A stretch of DNA of 64,000 bases from Phycisphaerales bacterium. Its GTDB lineage: Bacteria; Planctomycetota; Phycisphaerae; Phycisphaerales; UBA1924. The stretch spans positions 24,837 to 88,836 of the forward strand of contig JAJDDD010000017.1 in the NCBI GenBank assembly GCA_029260495.1, given 5' to 3'. The translations under genes and the position numbers were made by a program. The notes beneath the pieces are model-generated. The model was not told the origin of the DNA, did not search any database, and was given only the letters and a program-made list of their open reading frames with translations. Shown one piece after another: positions 9,567 through 18,707 of the stretch; position 1 is the first letter of the stretch, and every line of letters starts with the position of its first letter.

Positions 9567-10421
9567 ATGCCCGAACTTCCCGAAGTCGAAACCGTCCGCC
9601 GCTCGCTTGAGCGCTCGCTAGTCAATCTGGCAGTTGCGTCCGTCTCCATTCGCCGGCCTGACATCATCACCGGCAAACAAACCCCCCGCGCCCTCCTCTC
9701 CGGGGCGCGTCTCACAGACTTCCGCCGGCACGGCAAGCAACTCGCCATCACCGCTGACAATGGCAGAACCCTCTGCGTTCACCTTGGCATGACCGGCCAG
9801 CTCATCCACCTCGCCGCCGGCGATCGCGCCCCACGTCCTGACCACATTCACATGATCTGGCGGCTGAGCCAGCCTGGCGCCGCCCGATCATCCGCCGGCC
9901 GGCTCATATTTCGTGATCCCAGACGTTTTGGCGGAATCTGGACCTTTGACTCGCTCGACGAGCTCCTTGAAACACGCTGGAGCAAGCTCGGGCCCGACGC
10001 CGCCCGAATCACCGCACCCCAGCTCCGGTCACGCCTCGCCCATGCGAATCGACCCCTCAAAGCAGCTCTCCTCGATCAAACCCTGATCGCAGGACTCGGA
10101 AATATTTACGTTGATGAAGCCCTCCACAGCGCCCGCCTCGCCCCCCAGACGCCCGCCAGAGATTTCATCACGCATGATCCAGACGCTCCTGTGCTGCTCG
10201 CTCGCGCCATCCGGGCCACACTCGCACATGCTCTCAAAGCTGGCGGCTCCACCATCCGCGACTACACCAGCGCCGACGGCGAGGAGGGCAGCTTCCAGAC
10301 CCAGCACGCCGTGTACGGCAGAGGTGAGGCCCCCTGTTTCTCCTGCGCCACGCCCCTCGTGAAAACCACGATCGCCCAGCGAACCACCGTCTACTGCCCG
10401 ATATGCCAACCTGGAGGATGA
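9567..10421 (+). CDS. mutM: Formamidopyrimidine-DNA glycosylase
   Basis: 284 residues. This base-excision-repair enzyme removes oxidised purines (8-oxoG, Fapy) and nicks the abasic site. The start must be the ATG at 9567, because the catalytic Pro must follow Met (MPELPEVETV); an ATG six bases upstream would displace it. Visible features are the Pro2/Glu3 catalytic pair, the conserved Lys of the RRHGKQL turn near residue 57, the H2TH region (LIAGLGNIYVDEAL), and a C-terminal zinc finger C-x2-C-x16-C-x2-C with the Arg of QRTTVYC that contacts the lesion phosphate. It stands alone, divergent from moxR. Confidence 0.95.
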   Translation: MPELPEVETVRRSLERSLVNLAVASVSIRRPDIITGKQTPRALLSGARLTDFRRHGKQLAITADNGRTLCVHLGMTGQLIHLAAGDRAPRPDHIHMIWRLSQPGAARSSAGRLIFRDPRRFGGIWTFDSLDELLETRWSKLGPDAARITAPQLRSRLAHANRPLKAALLDQTLIAGLGNIYVDEALHSARLAPQTPARDFITHDPDAPVLLARAIRATLAHALKAGGSTIRDYTSADGEEGSFQTQHAVYGRGEAPCFSCATPLVKTTIAQRTTVYCPICQPGG

Positions 10422-10994
10422 AGCGGGGTGTTCACCACACGGAGAGTGTCTTCCGCCATACTTGTTCACACTGCGTCTGTGCGCTCACGCAAAGGAGACG
10501 CCAGTGATTCCGCGATTGGTCTTACACCCTTTCGTTAAGAAGAGTTAAAGGAATATGTTGTAGTAGTATGCCCTGTCGATTCGTGGATATGTATTGGCGA
10601 CAGCTCTAACTACAGACATCAAAGGGTGTTAGAACAACCCATCTTCGGGGGGCACCTGTTAATAGCGGGTCGGCCGCTAGCCGCGAATGTCGGCTGGGGC
10701 GCACAAATCAGGTGGTCCCCGGAAAATCCACCATGATTTACGACCAGCGGCCGAGCGTGCCAGCTTGGTTTTCCACATCGAGTCCACGGACCGGGAGACA
10801 GGCAGTCGAATACCCGAACAAAACCCTTTCTTATTCTTTCATACGCCAATCAGGGGAACATGTGCGGGTCGCGCGGGTCTGATTCAGGAGCCGATTCGTT
10901 TCTCGGCTCCCGCCGCCCAACGCGGAGTATGCTTGGGACAGGCGGAGCGCCACACGCCGACGCCTGATAATCCACAGAGGGATGCTGACTCATT
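10422..10994. other. Intergenic region with stem-loops
   Basis: 573 bp with no credible gene; a 76-codon minus frame at 10619-10849 lacks protein-like composition. An AT-rich tract lies at about 10530-10570. I see two good hairpins: AATCAGGTGG pairing with CCACC(A)TGATT at 10706-10738 (10 bp, one bulge) and GGAGCCGA/TCGGCTCC at 10887-10910 (8 bp). A weaker CTGTCG/CGACAG pair flanks 10575-10605. This could be a long 5' leader for the following secreted-protein gene or a small RNA; I could not match a known RNA family (SRP RNA, tmRNA and RNase P signatures are absent). Confidence 0.5.
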
Positions 10995-13900
10995 ATGACC
11001 CGGACGTTGTTGGTCTCCATCGCGGGAATCGTGCTGGGCGTCGCCCTGTTCATGCTCATGCTGCGCAGCTGCTCAACTGAGAGTGTGGAGACCTCCCGCA
11101 ACACCAACTTCACCTCCGAGGTGGAATCCAGCGGTCGTCAGCGTCCCAGCGTCCAGCCATTCACCTTCAGCGCCCGGCGCCAGAGTCTGCTTGGATCTGA
11201 CCGACGCGGACCATCCGTTTCCGAACAACTTGAACATCAAGCGACCGGCTACCGCGCAGACACCACACAGTTCGCATCCCGATCGAGAGCGGAGGAATCC
11301 CGCCAGCTTGAGCAGGATGAACGCAGAGCGCGGATCGATGCTCTTCGAGCTGAACGAATCGCTGAACGTGAACGCAGAGCTGAGCAGCGCCGTGAGGAAG
11401 TCGCCAAGCTCACTGAGCGAAATAAGGAGCGCGTCGCCCGGCGCGCCGCCCAGCGATCACCGACACAGGGCAGCAACATCGGCGTGCGCACGCCGCAGCT
11501 CGCGAGCACGTCGCGCCAGCCAGGGGATGCCGTCACGGATCCAGATATTTACGAGATCCGCAATCGCTTTCAGGAGCATCTTGCAGATCAGATTGTTTCT
11601 TCTTCATCTCGATCACGCTCTCGCTCTGATTCGGGCGCCGCTGAGGGCGACGCCAACAACGCAGACAGCAATGGACAAGGTCAGGAGTCTGATTCCGCTG
11701 GCCCGGGCAGCTCCGCCGGCGCGGCGTCGGGTGCTCAAGGCAATGGGTCCGGCTCGACTCGGGGCCCCGAGCTTCCGGGTCAGTCCGGCGGCGGTGGCGG
11801 CAGCGGCGGCGGCAACTCCGGCCCCGCGGCTGGGAATGTCGCTCCACCTGCCAACAACATTCCCGATCCAACCTTTGCGTCCGGACTGGGCTCAACTGGT
11901 TTCGGGAGCGGCGGCCTCTTCGATCCCTCCCCGTTCGAGGACAACCCCATCGACAACGGATTTCCTCCAGGCACAGGCCAGCCGCCCGTCGACACCGGAG
12001 GCGGCGGTCTTGACGCCCCCGACGACCTTCCGCCTGACATTGAAATCCCCATCGATCCCGATCCCGCGGTCATCGCGCGCTGGGCGCCTGTTGAGGTTGA
12101 CGGGTGTGCCGATCTTCAGGACTTTCGCACCGCGGACCTCTACCTCGGCTTCAATGATCCCGCACTTGTTCTCGTCGTCACCGCGGACCCTGCACTGGGC
12201 GGCCTGCGCATCGACGGCGGAACATTCTTCCAAGACACTTCCGACTTCGGATCCAACGGGCCGGCGAATCCGGGGCTCCTTGCCTTTGCTCCATGTCTCG
12301 CTGCTGACAGCTTCCTGACGCTTGGCGACGCGACGCCCAACTTTACTCCCGGATTCACTCCGGACCCCAACGACTGGGGCGAGACGCTTTCAGCCATCTG
12401 GTTCACTATCGAAGGCGCCGCTGCGATTCCTGAGCCAACACTTTTTGATGACGGCAGGCTTTACGTCCGCGTCGCGCGCATCACCACCGGCGGCGACAAT
12501 GTCACTGTGCAGGGCGCGCTGCTCGTCAACTTCATCAACCTCGCCAACGGCGGCAACGGCGCCGAGTTTGTTCCGATTGAAAACTGCGATGATTGCTGGG
12601 ATGGCGCGACCGGCGGCTCAACGCTGGCTGAGCTTGAGTCCATCGGCACACTTTCCTCGCCTCGCATTCCGGGCGGCGCGACGACCACCGGCGTCGTCAC
12701 ACTTTCCGCCCCGGCGCCCCCTGCCGGCGCTCGCATCGTGCTTCGATCCAGCGACCCCGACATCGCGCAGGTTCCACCCAGCGTGAACATTCCCGGCGGG
12801 CGCGACAGCGTCACCTTCCAGATCACAACCTTCGAAGTCGATTCGCGCCGCGCTGTCACCATCACCGCTTTTGCAGACGCTGCGCAGGAATCGTTCGAGC
12901 TCATCGTCCTCCCTCGCGGCGTCGCGACGCTCACCTTCAATCCGCCAACGGTCCTCGCCGGCGCCGTCACCACAGGCACAATCACGCTTGACGGCCCCGC
13001 TCCTGAAACCGGCCTGGTTGTCAATCTCATCCGCAACGCCAACAGCGCCCCAGTTGCCGCGCCTGCAACGCTTGCGTTTGCGCCGGGGCAGATCTCGAAG
13101 ATGTTCCAAGTGAAGACAACCGCTGCACAAGTTGCGGGCGATGTGACACTCCTCGTCGGGCCCGCAAGCTCCGCCGGCGCTACTGCGTTCGGCAGCTTCG
13201 TGATCGAGTCCGCACGCATCGGCGATCTCAACGGCGACGGTGTTGTCAACGGCGCTGACCTCGCCAGCCTGCTCGGCTCATGGGGACCGTGCCCACCGGC
13301 GCCCACACCATGCCCAGCCGACTTCAACGGCGACGGCGTCGTCAACGCGCGCGATCAAGCCTACCTGCTCGGCTCATGGGGCGAGCCTCCAGCTGATGAC
13401 GACCCTGATGATCCCGACGATGACGACGACACCGGCGCGCTCGCCATCGCGCGATGGATTGAAATAGACAACTCCTCGTGCGAAGACCTCCAGAGCTTCC
13501 GCACCGCTGACCTCTATCTCGGCTTCGTCAATGAAAACGCAGCGCCTGTCATCAACTCCAGCCTTGAAGCGGGAATCACTGTCGTCAATGGCGCCTTCTT
13601 CCAGGCGCCAACATTGGAGCTTGGCGGCAATCGTCCGCCCCCGCCGGGCACAGCAAGCTTCTTCCCCTGCACGCCTTTCGATAGTTTCCTGACCATCTCC
13701 GGACTCAACCCACTCTTCACACCAGGCGGCGCGCCGGACGTCAATGACTGGGGCCCGACACTCATGGCTGAGTGGACCACGTTCGACATCGGTGGAATCC
13801 AGTCTATTCAGGATCCCGCCAGGTTCGGCGACGATCGCTTCTATCTCTGGATCGGCCGCTTTACCGCAGAATCCGCTGCCACCATCTCAGGCCAGCTCAC

Positions 13901-14123
13901 CGTCTTCGCTGGGATCAACGCGGGAGTCATCAATGTTCCAGCCTGGACGCAGGTCTTCAGCCGGGGCATGGATGTGAACGGCGACGGTGCGATCGACTCC
14001 TCCGATGTCGGCGTCGTCGCGGGCATGGTTGGCACTGAAAATGCGCGAGGCGATCTCAACTCAGACGGCGTCGTCACCGGCCTTGATCTGCGCATGATTC
14101 TTGACGCCGCCCGCAGCTTGTAG
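10995..14123 (+). CDS. Secreted or anchored dockerin-repeat protein with internal duplication
   Basis: 1042 residues. An N-terminal hydrophobic segment (residues 5-25, ending at a Cys-containing boundary) anchors or exports it. Residues about 85-155 are Arg/Glu-rich and probably coiled coil; 190-350 are Ser/Gly/Pro-rich and disordered. A beta domain at about 360-525 (ADLYLGF near its start) recurs at about 818-975. Between them lie two Ig-like repeats, a pair of dockerin-type calcium loops (about 743-795) and an Asp-rich linker. A second dockerin-like pair ends the protein (about 990-1042). Calcium loops of the form D-x-N-x-D-G are clear. Domain functions are unknown; a role in surface or extracellular protein assembly is likely. 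Not in an operon. Confidence 0.85.
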   Translation: MTRTLLVSIAGIVLGVALFMLMLRSCSTESVETSRNTNFTSEVESSGRQRPSVQPFTFSARRQSLLGSDRRGPSVSEQLEHQATGYRADTTQFASRSRAEESRQLEQDERRARIDALRAERIAERERRAEQRREEVAKLTERNKERVARRAAQRSPTQGSNIGVRTPQLASTSRQPGDAVTDPDIYEIRNRFQEHLADQIVSSSSRSRSRSDSGAAEGDANNADSNGQGQESDSAGPGSSAGAASGAQGNGSGSTRGPELPGQSGGGGGSGGGNSGPAAGNVAPPANNIPDPTFASGLGSTGFGSGGLFDPSPFEDNPIDNGFPPGTGQPPVDTGGGGLDAPDDLPPDIEIPIDPDPAVIARWAPVEVDGCADLQDFRTADLYLGFNDPALVLVVTADPALGGLRIDGGTFFQDTSDFGSNGPANPGLLAFAPCLAADSFLTLGDATPNFTPGFTPDPNDWGETLSAIWFTIEGAAAIPEPTLFDDGRLYVRVARITTGGDNVTVQGALLVNFINLANGGNGAEFVPIENCDDCWDGATGGSTLAELESIGTLSSPRIPGGATTTGVVTLSAPAPPAGARIVLRSSDPDIAQVPPSVNIPGGRDSVTFQITTFEVDSRRAVTITAFADAAQESFELIVLPRGVATLTFNPPTVLAGAVTTGTITLDGPAPETGLVVNLIRNANSAPVAAPATLAFAPGQISKMFQVKTTAAQVAGDVTLLVGPASSAGATAFGSFVIESARIGDLNGDGVVNGADLASLLGSWGPCPPAPTPCPADFNGDGVVNARDQAYLLGSWGEPPADDDPDDPDDDDDTGALAIARWIEIDNSSCEDLQSFRTADLYLGFVNENAAPVINSSLEAGITVVNGAFFQAPTLELGGNRPPPPGTASFFPCTPFDSFLTISGLNPLFTPGGAPDVNDWGPTLMAEWTTFDIGGIQSIQDPARFGDDRFYLWIGRFTAESAATISGQLTVFAGINAGVINVPAWTQVFSRGMDVNGDGAIDSSDVGVVAGMVGTENARGDLNSDGVVTGLDLRMILDAARSL

Positions 14124-14205
14124 CGTCTTGCCGCTCTCCAATCTTCCTGGGCCGTTTCTTAAAGTGCATGTTCGCTCGCGGATCTGTTGTGTAGAATCAT
14201 ACCCC

Positions 14206-14514
14206 ATGGCAGACCCACTCACACCCGATCAGGTTCGGAAGGTCGCGCTGCTCTCGCGGCTTGAGCTTTCCGATGAACAGATCACCCAGCGCGCCGAGCA
14301 GCTTGACGCGGTGCTCGGGTACATCGAGCGCCTCGGTGAACTCGATCTTGCTGGCGTGGAGCCGATGGCGCATCCCCTTGATGTCACCAATCGCTTTGAC
14401 GAAGACGAGCCGCGCGACGGGCTCCCGACCAGCGCGCTGATGAAGATGGCGCCGGATGCCCACGAACCTTTCATCAAGGTTCCCAAGGTTCTTGGTGACG
14501 GCGGAGGCGCCTAG
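14206..14514 (+). CDS. gatC: Asp-tRNA(Asn)/Glu-tRNA(Gln) amidotransferase subunit C
   Basis: 102 residues starting at the ATG at 14206; a longer frame begins at 14101 but overlaps the previous gene's end. The order 'VRKVALLSRLELS' near the N-terminus, a central helix with LGYIERLGELD, and 'VEPMAHP' are standard GatC signatures. GatC stabilises the GatAB amidotransferase that converts mischarged Glu-tRNA(Gln) or Asp-tRNA(Asn). The other subunits are not in the window, so the complex is encoded at separate loci. The glycosyltransferase gene follows 31 bp downstream and may be cotranscribed. Confidence 0.92.
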   Translation: MADPLTPDQVRKVALLSRLELSDEQITQRAEQLDAVLGYIERLGELDLAGVEPMAHPLDVTNRFDEDEPRDGLPTSALMKMAPDAHEPFIKVPKVLGDGGGA

Positions 14515-14545
14515 CTCATACCAAATCATCAACGTCAACTGCGCG

Positions 14546-16180
14546 ATGAAGACCCTCACGAACACCATTCCCGCTGTGCCTGCCAAGCTCTCGCTTGACG
14601 GAGAATGTCATTCAGCCCGCTGGACTTGCGCTGCTTTTGGTGTGACGATTTTTCTTCTCGCGCTCAGGCTCATGTATATCGGTTTGCCCGAACTCATCCC
14701 GGAAGAGGCCTACTACTGGAACTACGCTCAGCATCCAGCGCTTGGGTATCTGGATCATCCGCCCATGATCGCGTGGGTGATCGCTGGATGCACCAATCTA
14801 TTTGGACAAACAGAGTTTGGCGTGCGCGTCGGCGCGGTCGCAGCGTGGACAGTGATGGCGGCGTTCACATTTGGTCTGACTCGAAATATGTTCGGGCGCG
14901 CTGTCGCGATGCGCGCTCTGATGCTTGTTTCCGTCTTTCCAGCCTACTTTATATTCGGTTTTCTGATGACGCCCGATGTGCTCGTTGCCGCCTGCTGGGC
15001 AGGCGCACTCTACTTTCTCGAACGCGCTCTTCTCGGGGAAAAAAGAGTTGCATGGCTTGGCGTCGGCGTTTGTATCGGTCTGGGGATGCTCTCGAAGTAC
15101 ACCATCGCGCTGCTCGGCCCCGCCACGCTCGGGCTGCTTCTTCTCGACCCCAAGCTGCGCCGCTGGTTCCTTCGTCCGGAACCCTATTTCGCAGTGATCA
15201 TCATGATTTTGGTCATGTTCCCAGTCCTCGTGTGGAACTTCCAACACGATTGGGCTTCTTTTAATTTCCAGGGTCCGCGCCGGCTTCGTGAATCGCCTCA
15301 GTTCGGCTTTCATCTACTGCTCGGCGGGGCAGCGCTGCTGCTGACCCCCCTTGGGCTTATCGCAGCTATCAAAGCAGCATTGCCAGTGAAGTTTGCGCGC
15401 CATAGCGAAAGCAATGATGAATCTATGAGGCGCAAACACCACTTTACAGCGTGTCTTGTTTTCATTCCGCTGAGCGTCTTTATCGTCTTCAGCCTCCGCC
15501 ATGAACCCAAGCTCAACTGGACAGGACCCATCTGGCTTGCCGCCATTCCACTCATCGCCCACCGGATGGTTCTCCATCCCGGCGAGGTGACAAGCCGTCT
15601 TGATGCGTGGGGAAGACGCGCCTGGCCTGGCGTCATTGTTGTCGTCATCTTGATTTTCGCAGGCGCACTGCACTACTTCGCTGTCGGAATCCCAGGTCTC
15701 AGCTACGCCAGCGATCCCGCTCGCCTAGGTTGGCGAGATTTGGGCAAACAAATCGAACGTCTCGAGGACGACATCGAAGCCGCCGACGGGGACGAACCTC
15801 TCGTCGTTGGCATGGATAAATATTGGATGTCCAGCGAACTCGCCTTCTATCGCGAGTCAGACGTTCCAGAGCCATATCACTATCGCGGTGGTGAGGGCGT
15901 TGAAGGCACGGCCGGGCGAAATCTCTTCGATGACAGCAGCCTGATGTATAGCTACTGGTTCGACAAGAGCGAATACGCTGGCCAAACCGTAATTCTCGTT
16001 TCAAGTCGTCGGTATAAGCTTGACGACAGTCGGGTCGCGTCGTTCTTTCGATCCATGTCACCAACACGCAATATGCCTGTGCAACTCAATGACAAGCCGG
16101 CGGGGCAGTACTTCTACCGAATTGGCTATGTATATCAACCGTCCGCTGTCGCCAAGAGCGAGCAGCACTCCAGGCGTTGA
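14546..16180 (+). CDS. GT39-family (PMT/ArnT-like) membrane glycosyltransferase
   Basis: 544 residues from ATG 14546. Multiple TM helices are visible in the first 400 residues and a soluble C-terminal domain follows. The first loop carries 'EEAYYWNYAQHPALGYLDHPP', the acidic motif of the dolichyl-phosphate-mannose-protein mannosyltransferase/ArnT superfamily, whose members use polyprenyl-phosphate sugars on the outer side of the membrane. The acceptor (lipid A, protein or another glycan) cannot be told from sequence. It lies 31 bp after gatC and converges with the next gene at a 13-bp gap with no obvious terminator. Confidence 0.87.
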   Translation: MKTLTNTIPAVPAKLSLDGECHSARWTCAAFGVTIFLLALRLMYIGLPELIPEEAYYWNYAQHPALGYLDHPPMIAWVIAGCTNLFGQTEFGVRVGAVAAWTVMAAFTFGLTRNMFGRAVAMRALMLVSVFPAYFIFGFLMTPDVLVAACWAGALYFLERALLGEKRVAWLGVGVCIGLGMLSKYTIALLGPATLGLLLLDPKLRRWFLRPEPYFAVIIMILVMFPVLVWNFQHDWASFNFQGPRRLRESPQFGFHLLLGGAALLLTPLGLIAAIKAALPVKFARHSESNDESMRRKHHFTACLVFIPLSVFIVFSLRHEPKLNWTGPIWLAAIPLIAHRMVLHPGEVTSRLDAWGRRAWPGVIVVVILIFAGALHYFAVGIPGLSYASDPARLGWRDLGKQIERLEDDIEAADGDEPLVVGMDKYWMSSELAFYRESDVPEPYHYRGGEGVEGTAGRNLFDDSSLMYSYWFDKSEYAGQTVILVSSRRYKLDDSRVASFFRSMSPTRNMPVQLNDKPAGQYFYRIGYVYQPSAVAKSEQHSRR

Positions 16181-16193
16181 GCGCCCAGTTCTC

Positions 16194-16646
16194 TTACGCT
16201 GCTTCCTGGCTCTCGATGGTGCGAACGTTGGCTGGCGCGTCCGGCTTCTCCTGCCAATCTTCAGCGTTCGGCAATTGCACGGCGCTCTCCTGCGTCTTGC
16301 GATATCCGAGCAGGCGCACGACCTCCAGCACATCCGTCCATGTCGGGAAGGTCATGTTGTTTGCTCGTTTGAAAGCGTCGATGGCGCTGAGGAACAGAAA
16401 CTGCTCCTGCGTCATCTCACCTTCTTCAGCTGCCTTGGTGAAATCTGACAGCCGCCGACCCACACCGCGCCGACGATCAAAGCTCTCCGGCGCCTTGATC
16501 CCACTTCCAGAATCGCGCCGGTTGGCCCCGACTCTGCGATCAACAACAGAGCGCCGGCTCCCTTCCTGCGGCGCAGCAGACTCCCCGCTGTCGCCGTCAG
16601 TAGCTTTGGATTGCTTCTTGTTTTCGTTGTTGGCGGCGCTGCTCAT
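16194..16646 (-). CDS. Conserved hypothetical protein, possible planctomycete-specific
   Basis: 150 residues. The first 65 are polar and low complexity with Arg-rich patches (SRRSVVDRRVGANRRDS; DRRRGVGRR), and a C-terminal region (about 75-130) looks globular and helical (MTQEQFLFLSAIDAFKRAN, then WTDVLEVVRLLGY). No enzyme motif or membrane segment is seen. The globular part is coherent and the frame covers the whole interval between convergent neighbours, so I consider it real. A basic disordered N-terminus with a small domain could suggest nucleic-acid binding, but that is a guess. Confidence 0.72.
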   Translation of the reverse strand: MSSAANNENKKQSKATDGDSGESAAPQEGSRRSVVDRRVGANRRDSGSGIKAPESFDRRRGVGRRLSDFTKAAEEGEMTQEQFLFLSAIDAFKRANNMTFPTWTDVLEVVRLLGYRKTQESAVQLPNAEDWQEKPDAPANVRTIESQEAA

Positions 16647-16732
16647 CGCTTCGGCTCCCCTCAGGCGCCGAAAAGCCCGCCCGGCTTCAGCTTGTCCAAG
16701 CTCAATCAGGCATGCGCCGGTCGGCGCCGGCG

Positions 16733-17020
16733 TTACAGATCATCGTCATCATCTTCGAGGTCGTACTCGAAGTCGTCCTCTTCGTCGTCATCATCCTCGA
16801 GGTCGTCGTCCAAATCCTCATCATCGAAATCAGCATCGAGGTCGTCCTCTTCATCGTCCAGAAAATCATCGTCATCCACTTCGTCATCTTCGTCGAGACA
16901 AATCACCCGTGACGCGCGATAACTATCATCCTCAAGCAACCAGGAAGACGAACGTTCTTTCAGATCAGATTCGATAACCATGGCGTTCATCCCAAACAAG
17001 ACAAGCGAACTCGTGGACAT
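16733..17020 (-). CDS. Small protein with very acidic Asp/Glu tail
   Basis: 95 residues from ATG 17020; in-frame ATGs at 16990 and 16981 are equally possible, since none has a strong Shine-Dalgarno. The first 40 residues are ordinary (ESDLKERSSSWLLEDDSYRASR), while the last 50 are almost only Asp, Glu, Leu and Phe. The DNA under the tail (about 16740-16890) is a degenerate trinucleotide repeat (GAG/GAC/GAT on the coding strand), which could be prone to slippage. Acidic tails of this kind occur in calcium-buffering, histone-mimic or chaperone-like proteins. No family recognised. Confidence 0.6.
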   Translation of the reverse strand: MSTSSLVLFGMNAMVIESDLKERSSSWLLEDDSYRASRVICLDEDDEVDDDDFLDDEEDDLDADFDDEDLDDDLEDDDDEEDDFEYDLEDDDDDL

Positions 17021-17191
17021 GGGCTCAATAGCAGCAACCGGGAGACTCCTCCAACCCTATTGGCGCCTCGAGGCGCCCCGGCGCCTCTCCCGAGCGGTAC
17101 ACTACTGCTGAGCTTCGTTCTGTCAATCCGTTTCCCGGCTTCCAGACACAACTTTTTTCAGACCCTCCAAACACCCCCCACACGCCTGCGC

Positions 17192-17668
17192 ATGACCCAC
17201 GACCATCCGCCAGCACGCGAAACCCTCCAGATGCCTGCGGGCGTCCTCGCATTCCTTCTTCCTGGCGCCGGCCACCTCTACCTCGGGGAGAAAAAACGAG
17301 CCATCGCGATTATGGTCGGCGTCCTCAGTCTCTTCTTCGGGGGCATCCTCATCGGCGGCGTCGATGTCGTGGATCGTGAAGAGGACTTCTGGTGGTTCCT
17401 CCCGCAAGCTGCAGTTGGGCCCATCGCCTTCACAGTCGATTTCGTTCACCAGCGACACCTCAAGCTCAACGATCCCCCCGCCAACGAGACCGCGGAGTGG
17501 TTTATTGACAATCCCCCGCGCAGGATCAAGAGCCTCGGGCACCTCAACGAGATCGGCTCCCTCTACGCCACCATCGCCGGCATGCTCAACGCGATCTGCA
17601 TTATCGACGCCCTCTGGCATGCCCCCCCGCGCCGAAGACGCACGGGCGTCGTGCAAGGGAGGCTGTGA
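17192..17668 (+). CDS. Small membrane protein, DUF6677-like
   Basis: 158 residues from ATG 17192; the open frame extends upstream to 17060 but that part has no protein character. The N-terminal 'PAGVLAFLLPGAGHLYLGEKKRAIAIM' stretch resembles the short TM hairpin domain (Pro-Gly-Gly-x-Tyr-x-Gly pattern) seen in TM2-like proteins and in the planctomycete DUF6677 family. Two or three further hydrophobic segments follow (about 37-58, 70-85, 128-146). It overlaps the next gene by one base (TGATG at 17666-17670), so they form a two-gene unit. Function unknown. Confidence 0.75.
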   Translation: MTHDHPPARETLQMPAGVLAFLLPGAGHLYLGEKKRAIAIMVGVLSLFFGGILIGGVDVVDREEDFWWFLPQAAVGPIAFTVDFVHQRHLKLNDPPANETAEWFIDNPPRRIKSLGHLNEIGSLYATIAGMLNAICIIDALWHAPPRRRRTGVVQGRL

Positions 17669-17937
17669 TGCTCTTCACACTCGCATACCGCCCATTCCTC
17701 GACCCCCTCCCGCTGACCGGCCCCGCGTGGTGGCTCCTGCTCATCCCCCTCGCGGTGGGCATCGCGGTCGTCTACAAAGCGGTGCGCGTCTATGACATGC
17801 GCCACTACACGCGCAATGTCTTCATGCTCAGCGCCCAGATTATTTTCGGCATGGTCGGCGCCGTCGTCGGCATCCATGTTCTCGTCGAGTGGATCATCCC
17901 CTTCTACGACACGTTTCTTTGGCCGAGAATGATGTAG
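17668..17937 (+). CDS. Small two-TM membrane protein
   Basis: 89 residues from ATG 17668, with GGGAGG about 6 nt upstream inside the preceding gene. Two TM helices are clear (about residues 20-38 and 52-76) separated by a short basic loop (VRVYDMRHYTR). It is translationally coupled to the DUF6677-like protein by a TGATG junction, suggesting the two small membrane proteins act together. No family recognised. Confidence 0.78.
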   Translation: MLFTLAYRPFLDPLPLTGPAWWLLLIPLAVGIAVVYKAVRVYDMRHYTRNVFMLSAQIIFGMVGAVVGIHVLVEWIIPFYDTFLWPRMM

Positions 17938-17993
17938 AAGGCTCAGAGCGCTCACACAATAGCGCAGCCCAACAGTCGCGCGTGCGTTCGCCG

Positions 17994-18686
17994 TCATTTT
18001 CTATGGATGGACTGCCCACACTCTGGGCATCGGTCAGCGATTAGGTCGCTGATGTCATACCCACAGGCGCCGCACAGACCGCATTTGCGCCGCAGCGCTG
18101 CTCGACCTATTCCAAAGAGCAATGGAGTTGTGAAAAATATCCCGCCATAGAAGAACGAGTTGGCGACAAGTCCCGGCCAGATCGGTCGAAGCGGCAGCAC
18201 GTGATCAAGGGGATACCACACAAAGCTGCCTCTTTGTCGTTTCCGCCACTGAAATCCGCCTCGAAGCTCAAACTGACCCGGTACGTCCATGTCATGTCCC
18301 CGCAGTTGATACCAGGACATCAAGCATCGCATGGGCCAGCCTCTCGCATCTTCAACAATTGCCCGCGTGCGCCGCCAATCACATCGCCGCATAAGACTCC
18401 AATACGGCGCGTCGCTTGGCTTAAAGAAGCTTACTTGCTCCGGTTTCACAAGCGCACGAATGACTCGTTCGTAAGCGATTGTTCTACTGACCATGCAATA
18501 GCTCGGATCCGAGCGACATGTCACTTCGTCCGCAGACACTCCGAAGTGTGTTGGATATAAAATCGCAACTGACCACGCGACCAACAAACTCACGATCAAA
18601 CCACTAAGAAAACACAACACAGCACGTTTAATCAATCGTCGCTGGATGATGAAACCCTCATCAGTGAAGTCGTGCAGAACGCACAC
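17994..18686 (-). CDS. Membrane protein with C-terminal zinc ribbon
   Basis: 230 residues, start tentatively the GTG at 18686. A TM helix is near residues 22-42, and a second hydrophobic segment is near 173-195. The C-terminus carries a zinc ribbon (CGLCGACGYD...CPECG, about 202-225). Proteins with a 'CGYDxxG...CPECG' tail next to TM helices are abundant in planctomycetes. This family member has a 130-residue loop between the helices with no known domain. Codon usage is less GC-biased than in its neighbours. Function unknown. Confidence 0.7.
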   Translation of the reverse strand: MCVLHDFTDEGFIIQRRLIKRAVLCFLSGLIVSLLVAWSVAILYPTHFGVSADEVTCRSDPSYCMVSRTIAYERVIRALVKPEQVSFFKPSDAPYWSLMRRCDWRRTRAIVEDARGWPMRCLMSWYQLRGHDMDVPGQFELRGGFQWRKRQRGSFVWYPLDHVLPLRPIWPGLVANSFFYGGIFFTTPLLFGIGRAALRRKCGLCGACGYDISDLIADRCPECGQSIHRK

Positions 18687-18707
18687 GGATGATGATAGGC
18701 CGTAATC

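Noticed and set aside
10619..10849. 76-codon minus frame in the intergenic leader
   Set aside because: No ribosome-binding site, no homology character, and it spans hairpins.
10422..10994. SRP RNA, tmRNA or RNase P RNA in the leader before the 1042-aa gene
   Set aside because: The conserved core sequences of these RNAs are not present.
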